Of a stretch of 8,992 nucleotides of DNA, positions 6,918 to 8,992 are shown in pieces. The position numbers and the translations under genes were made by a program. The notes beneath the pieces are model-generated. The model did no database searches and was not told the DNA's origin. It saw only the letters and a program-made list of their open reading frames with translations. Position 1 is the stretch's first letter; every line of letters begins with the position of its first letter. The stretch is from an uncultured Clostridia bacterium (GTDB lineage Bacteria; Bacillota; Clostridia; Acetivibrionales; CALMWN01): assembly GCA_937873555.1 (NCBI GenBank), contig CALMWN010000462.1:1-8992 (forward strand). The letters are read 5' to 3'.

Positions 6918-8537
6918 TCATGTATTCAAATATTTTTGCAATGTTGCTCTGACAGCGTTGTTTCCGGAAATCAGCTCTTTGAAATAATCTTCAATTTTTT
7001 CTCCCAGACCGGCATCATAGAGGTTTAAACCGAACAGGCTTTCATTGGACAGTATCGGCTTGAGACTTTCTCCTGCGGATTCCCTGTCTCCAAGTTTTAC
7101 AGCTTTAAGGTAAGCCTTCAGTTCATCCAGGATCGGGTCTGGACTTAACGGCATTTCTTCCCCTTTATCATTAAGGCCCAGCAGATACCTGCACCAGCCG
7201 GCAATTGTCAGAGGTATATAAATAAGCGTCGCGGGGTCCAGATCCTTCCTTTCGCGGTAGGCTTTTATTGTTTCTCCGAATCTTATGCTCACCTTCAAAG
7301 AGGTATCAGAAGCTATCCTTTGTGGAGTATCCGGAATATATGGGTTTGGCAGCCTTTGTTCTATTACTTCCTTTATAAAACTCCCGGGATTGATTATCCC
7401 CGGATTTACAACAACCGGCAGTCCTTCTTCATATCCGATCTTTTCAACAAGCTTTTTCAATGCCATATCCTTCATTTCATCTGCTATAAGGTCATATCCC
7501 AGCAGACAGCCAAATATTGCCAGGGCTGTATGCAGCGGATTCAGGCAGGTGCAGACCTTCATTTTCTCTACACGGTCAACCGTCTGCCTGTCCGTGAACA
7601 ACACACCGGACAATTCAAGAGGCATGCGGCCATTTGGAAAACTATCTTCAACAACAAGGTACTGCGGACCTTCAGCATTGACAAAAGGTGCTATATAGGT
7701 ATTCTTGCCTGTGCAGATAATTTCGGTGTTTTCAAATCCCAGAGCGTTCAAGGAAGCTTTTACGCTATCCGAAGGTCTTGGAGTGATTTTGTCTATCATT
7801 GACCATGGGAAGGATACCTTGCCCTTATCATTGATATACTTAAGAAAGTCGCTTTCCACCAGGCCGTTATCCACCCATTTTTTCACGATTGTTTCCACCG
7901 ACTCGTGAAGCTTTTCCCCATTATGTGAGCAGTTATCCATGCTTACAAAAGCTATTGGAAGCTTGCCGCTTTTATACCGGGTATATGCCAGCGAGGCAAC
8001 CTTGGACATGATATGTGCAGGATGTTCAGGCCCTTCCTGCATATCCTTGAGGACTACATCAAAGTACTCTCCTGAAATTTTCCTGAGGCTGTACCCCTTT
8101 TCGGTAATGGTAAAGCTCGCCATCTGCAGCGACGGCTTTTTAAATATCTCCTTCAACCGGCTCCAGTCCTTTTCCCTGGATTCATCCCCAACCAGTCCTT
8201 CACTTATACTTCCCACTACCTTTTTGTCAAGGCTTCCGTCAGGATTCATGATGACAAGGAGGCTCAAATTATTGTATGGTGCATACATCCTGTCAATGAT
8301 TTCAAAATCAAACGTTTCTACTGCTATAATCCCTGTTTGAGCTTTGTTCATGTTAAGAAGCTTCTGCTGCAGTATTGCGATAAATCCCCTGAATATATTA
8401 CCGGCTCCGAAATGCACCCATGCAGGATTTTCACCGGTAGCGGACGCCATTTTGTCATAATCGAATTCAGGCAGTTCTATCCCGGCATCCAGCCAGGGCT
8501 GTCTGTTTTTAATACTTTTCTTGCTCAAATTCAACAT
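6918..8537 (-). CDS. uxuB: Fructuronate reductase, polyol-specific long-chain dehydrogenase family
   Basis: By family and operon it reduces D-fructuronate to D-mannonate with NADH (EC 1.1.1.57), supplying the substrate of UxuA. The protein has 539 residues, longer than the E. coli enzyme of about 490 and of the larger type I associate with Clostridia. The N-terminal Rossmann part has WVHFGAGNIFRGF (40-52). Mannitol-dehydrogenase family motifs are VSMDNCSHNG (198-207), FPWSMIDKITPRPSD (243-257), VVEDSFPNGR (295-304) and the active-site helix KMKVCTCLNPLHTALA (325-340). K327, N333 and H336 are the candidate catalytic triad. The ATG at 8537 follows GGAAGGTG with 8-nt spacing. Mannitol or tagaturonate reductase are possible alternatives on sequence alone, but the uxuA neighbour favours fructuronate. 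It is the first gene of the minus-strand operon and has a leader of about 290 nt. Confidence 0.92.
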   Translation of the reverse strand: MLNLSKKSIKNRQPWLDAGIELPEFDYDKMASATGENPAWVHFGAGNIFRGFIAILQQKLLNMNKAQTGIIAVETFDFEIIDRMYAPYNNLSLLVIMNPDGSLDKKVVGSISEGLVGDESREKDWSRLKEIFKKPSLQMASFTITEKGYSLRKISGEYFDVVLKDMQEGPEHPAHIMSKVASLAYTRYKSGKLPIAFVSMDNCSHNGEKLHESVETIVKKWVDNGLVESDFLKYINDKGKVSFPWSMIDKITPRPSDSVKASLNALGFENTEIICTGKNTYIAPFVNAEGPQYLVVEDSFPNGRMPLELSGVLFTDRQTVDRVEKMKVCTCLNPLHTALAIFGCLLGYDLIADEMKDMALKKLVEKIGYEEGLPVVVNPGIINPGSFIKEVIEQRLPNPYIPDTPQRIASDTSLKVSIRFGETIKAYRERKDLDPATLIYIPLTIAGWCRYLLGLNDKGEEMPLSPDPILDELKAYLKAVKLGDRESAGESLKPILSNESLFGLNLYDAGLGEKIEDYFKELISGNNAVRATLQKYLNT

Positions 8538-8822
8538 CTTGATTTCACCTTCCTAATAAATTACTTATTGCCCTGTATTTAGTTGTAACTATTGCAAATT
8601 CACCGATACCCGATTAATACCCGGAAAAAGTTTGAATAATCAGTGCCGCTTTATCTTTATCATAAAAACTCATTCCGGATAACTCTGCAAGGAGTAAACT
8701 GCACCATTTATCATGTCCTGTCAGAAATCCATCTGAATATCGACTTTTATTATTCCTCCTTTAGTTTGATAATGTTTATTTTGTGTATTCGATTGCATAT
8801 TAGTCAGTTAAATATTCGTCAT
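8538..8822 (-). other. Long untranslated leader of the uxuBA operon with an orphan Shine-Dalgarno-like site
   Basis: No convincing gene lies here. On the minus strand AAAGGAGG (8762-8755) is a near-ideal ribosome binding site, yet no ATG, GTG or TTG follows at usable spacing. The frame after it is open from 8754 to a TAA at 8616-8614, about 46 codons of ordinary composition (contains GHDKWCSLLLAEL), with a first in-frame ATG only late. It could be a decayed small gene, a leader peptide with a non-standard start, or chance. A 7-bp direct repeat CGGGTAT occurs at 8623-8617 and 8612-8606, an 11-bp period. I see no known riboswitch fold and no terminator. Confidence 0.4.
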
Positions 8823-8864
8823 CTTGTATACAAGTATATTAACATTCATTAATTATGAAAACAA
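8823..8864 (-). promoter_or_regulatory. uxuBA promoter with GntR-type operator over the predicted start site
   Basis: CTTGTATACAAG (8823-8834) is a perfect 12-bp palindrome. Read on the minus strand with its flank it begins ATACTTGTATACAAG, which as I recall matches most of the operator of the Bacillus subtilis gluconate repressor GntR, itself an FCD-type protein. Immediately upstream on the minus strand lies TAATAT (8841-8836) as a -10 box, with TTGTTT (8864-8859) as -35 and a 17-bp spacer. The predicted start near 8829 falls inside the palindrome, so a bound repressor would block initiation. The likely ligand is the GntR-type product of 4973-5659, although its own upstream palindrome has a different sequence. 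Confidence 0.65.
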
Positions 8865-8992
8865 GTACCAATTTGATTGACTTATTTTGGGCTGAATACT
8901 ACGAGCTGCCTGGTGATAATATGGTCCGGATTTTAACCTCTGCACTGTCTTTTCTGTTCCTTTTTGCTTCTCTGACTGACATATTGTAAAAT
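8865..8992. other. Non-coding edge beyond the uxu promoter
   Basis: I see no supported gene here. A plus-strand frame of 44 codons (8855-8989) has a hydrophobic tail but no ribosome binding site, and it overlaps the -35 box of the minus-strand promoter. A 27-codon minus-strand frame is equally unsupported. The stretch probably lies between the uxu promoter and a gene outside the window. Confidence 0.4.

Noticed and set aside
8855..8989. Plus-strand 44-codon frame with a hydrophobic tail
   Set aside because: No ribosome binding site, and it overlaps the predicted uxu -35 box; nothing supports expression.

Overview
This window looks like a chromosomal segment of a low-to-moderate GC Gram-positive anaerobe. 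A clostridial saccharolytic species is my best guess, from codon use, strong GGAGG-type ribosome binding sites and protein family variants. That placement is inference, because no rRNA or other phylogenetic marker is present. There are seven protein genes in two functional blocks. I see no tRNA, rRNA, CRISPR array, insertion sequence or phage gene.

Block 1 (1-4980) is an envelope-signalling module. An OmpR-type response regulator (2802-3497) and its membrane histidine kinase (3502-4980) form a tight plus-strand operon. Divergent from it on the minus strand are a secreted 212-residue repeat protein (1912-2550) and a multi-membrane-span GT39/PMT-family glycosyltransferase (1739 down to the window edge, C-terminus cut off). 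Each minus-strand gene is preceded by the same 22-bp element, built from 11-bp tandem half-sites. In both cases the element lies exactly 17 bp upstream of a TAAAAT -10 box. This is the best evidence in the window that the two genes form one regulon, very probably that of the adjacent response regulator. The divergent layout and the four [I/M]TQxQ motifs of the secreted protein recall cpxP next to cpxRA.

Block 2 (4973-8864, minus strand) is a hexuronate catabolism operon in the order uxuB (fructuronate reductase), uxuA (mannonate dehydratase), then a GntR/FCD-family regulator. Together UxuB and UxuA convert D-fructuronate to D-mannonate and then to 2-keto-3-deoxygluconate. The isomerase and the KDG kinase and aldolase are not in this window. 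A promoter with a GntR-type operator (CTTGTATACAAG) over its predicted start site lies about 290 bp upstream of uxuB. A different, perfect 15-bp-arm palindrome sits between uxuA and the regulator gene. The regulator and the histidine kinase converge and overlap by 8 bp, with no visible terminator.

The only stretch above 300 bases without a convincing gene is 8538-8992. It holds the uxu promoter/operator and a long leader with a strong ribosome-binding-like site that lacks a usable start codon.
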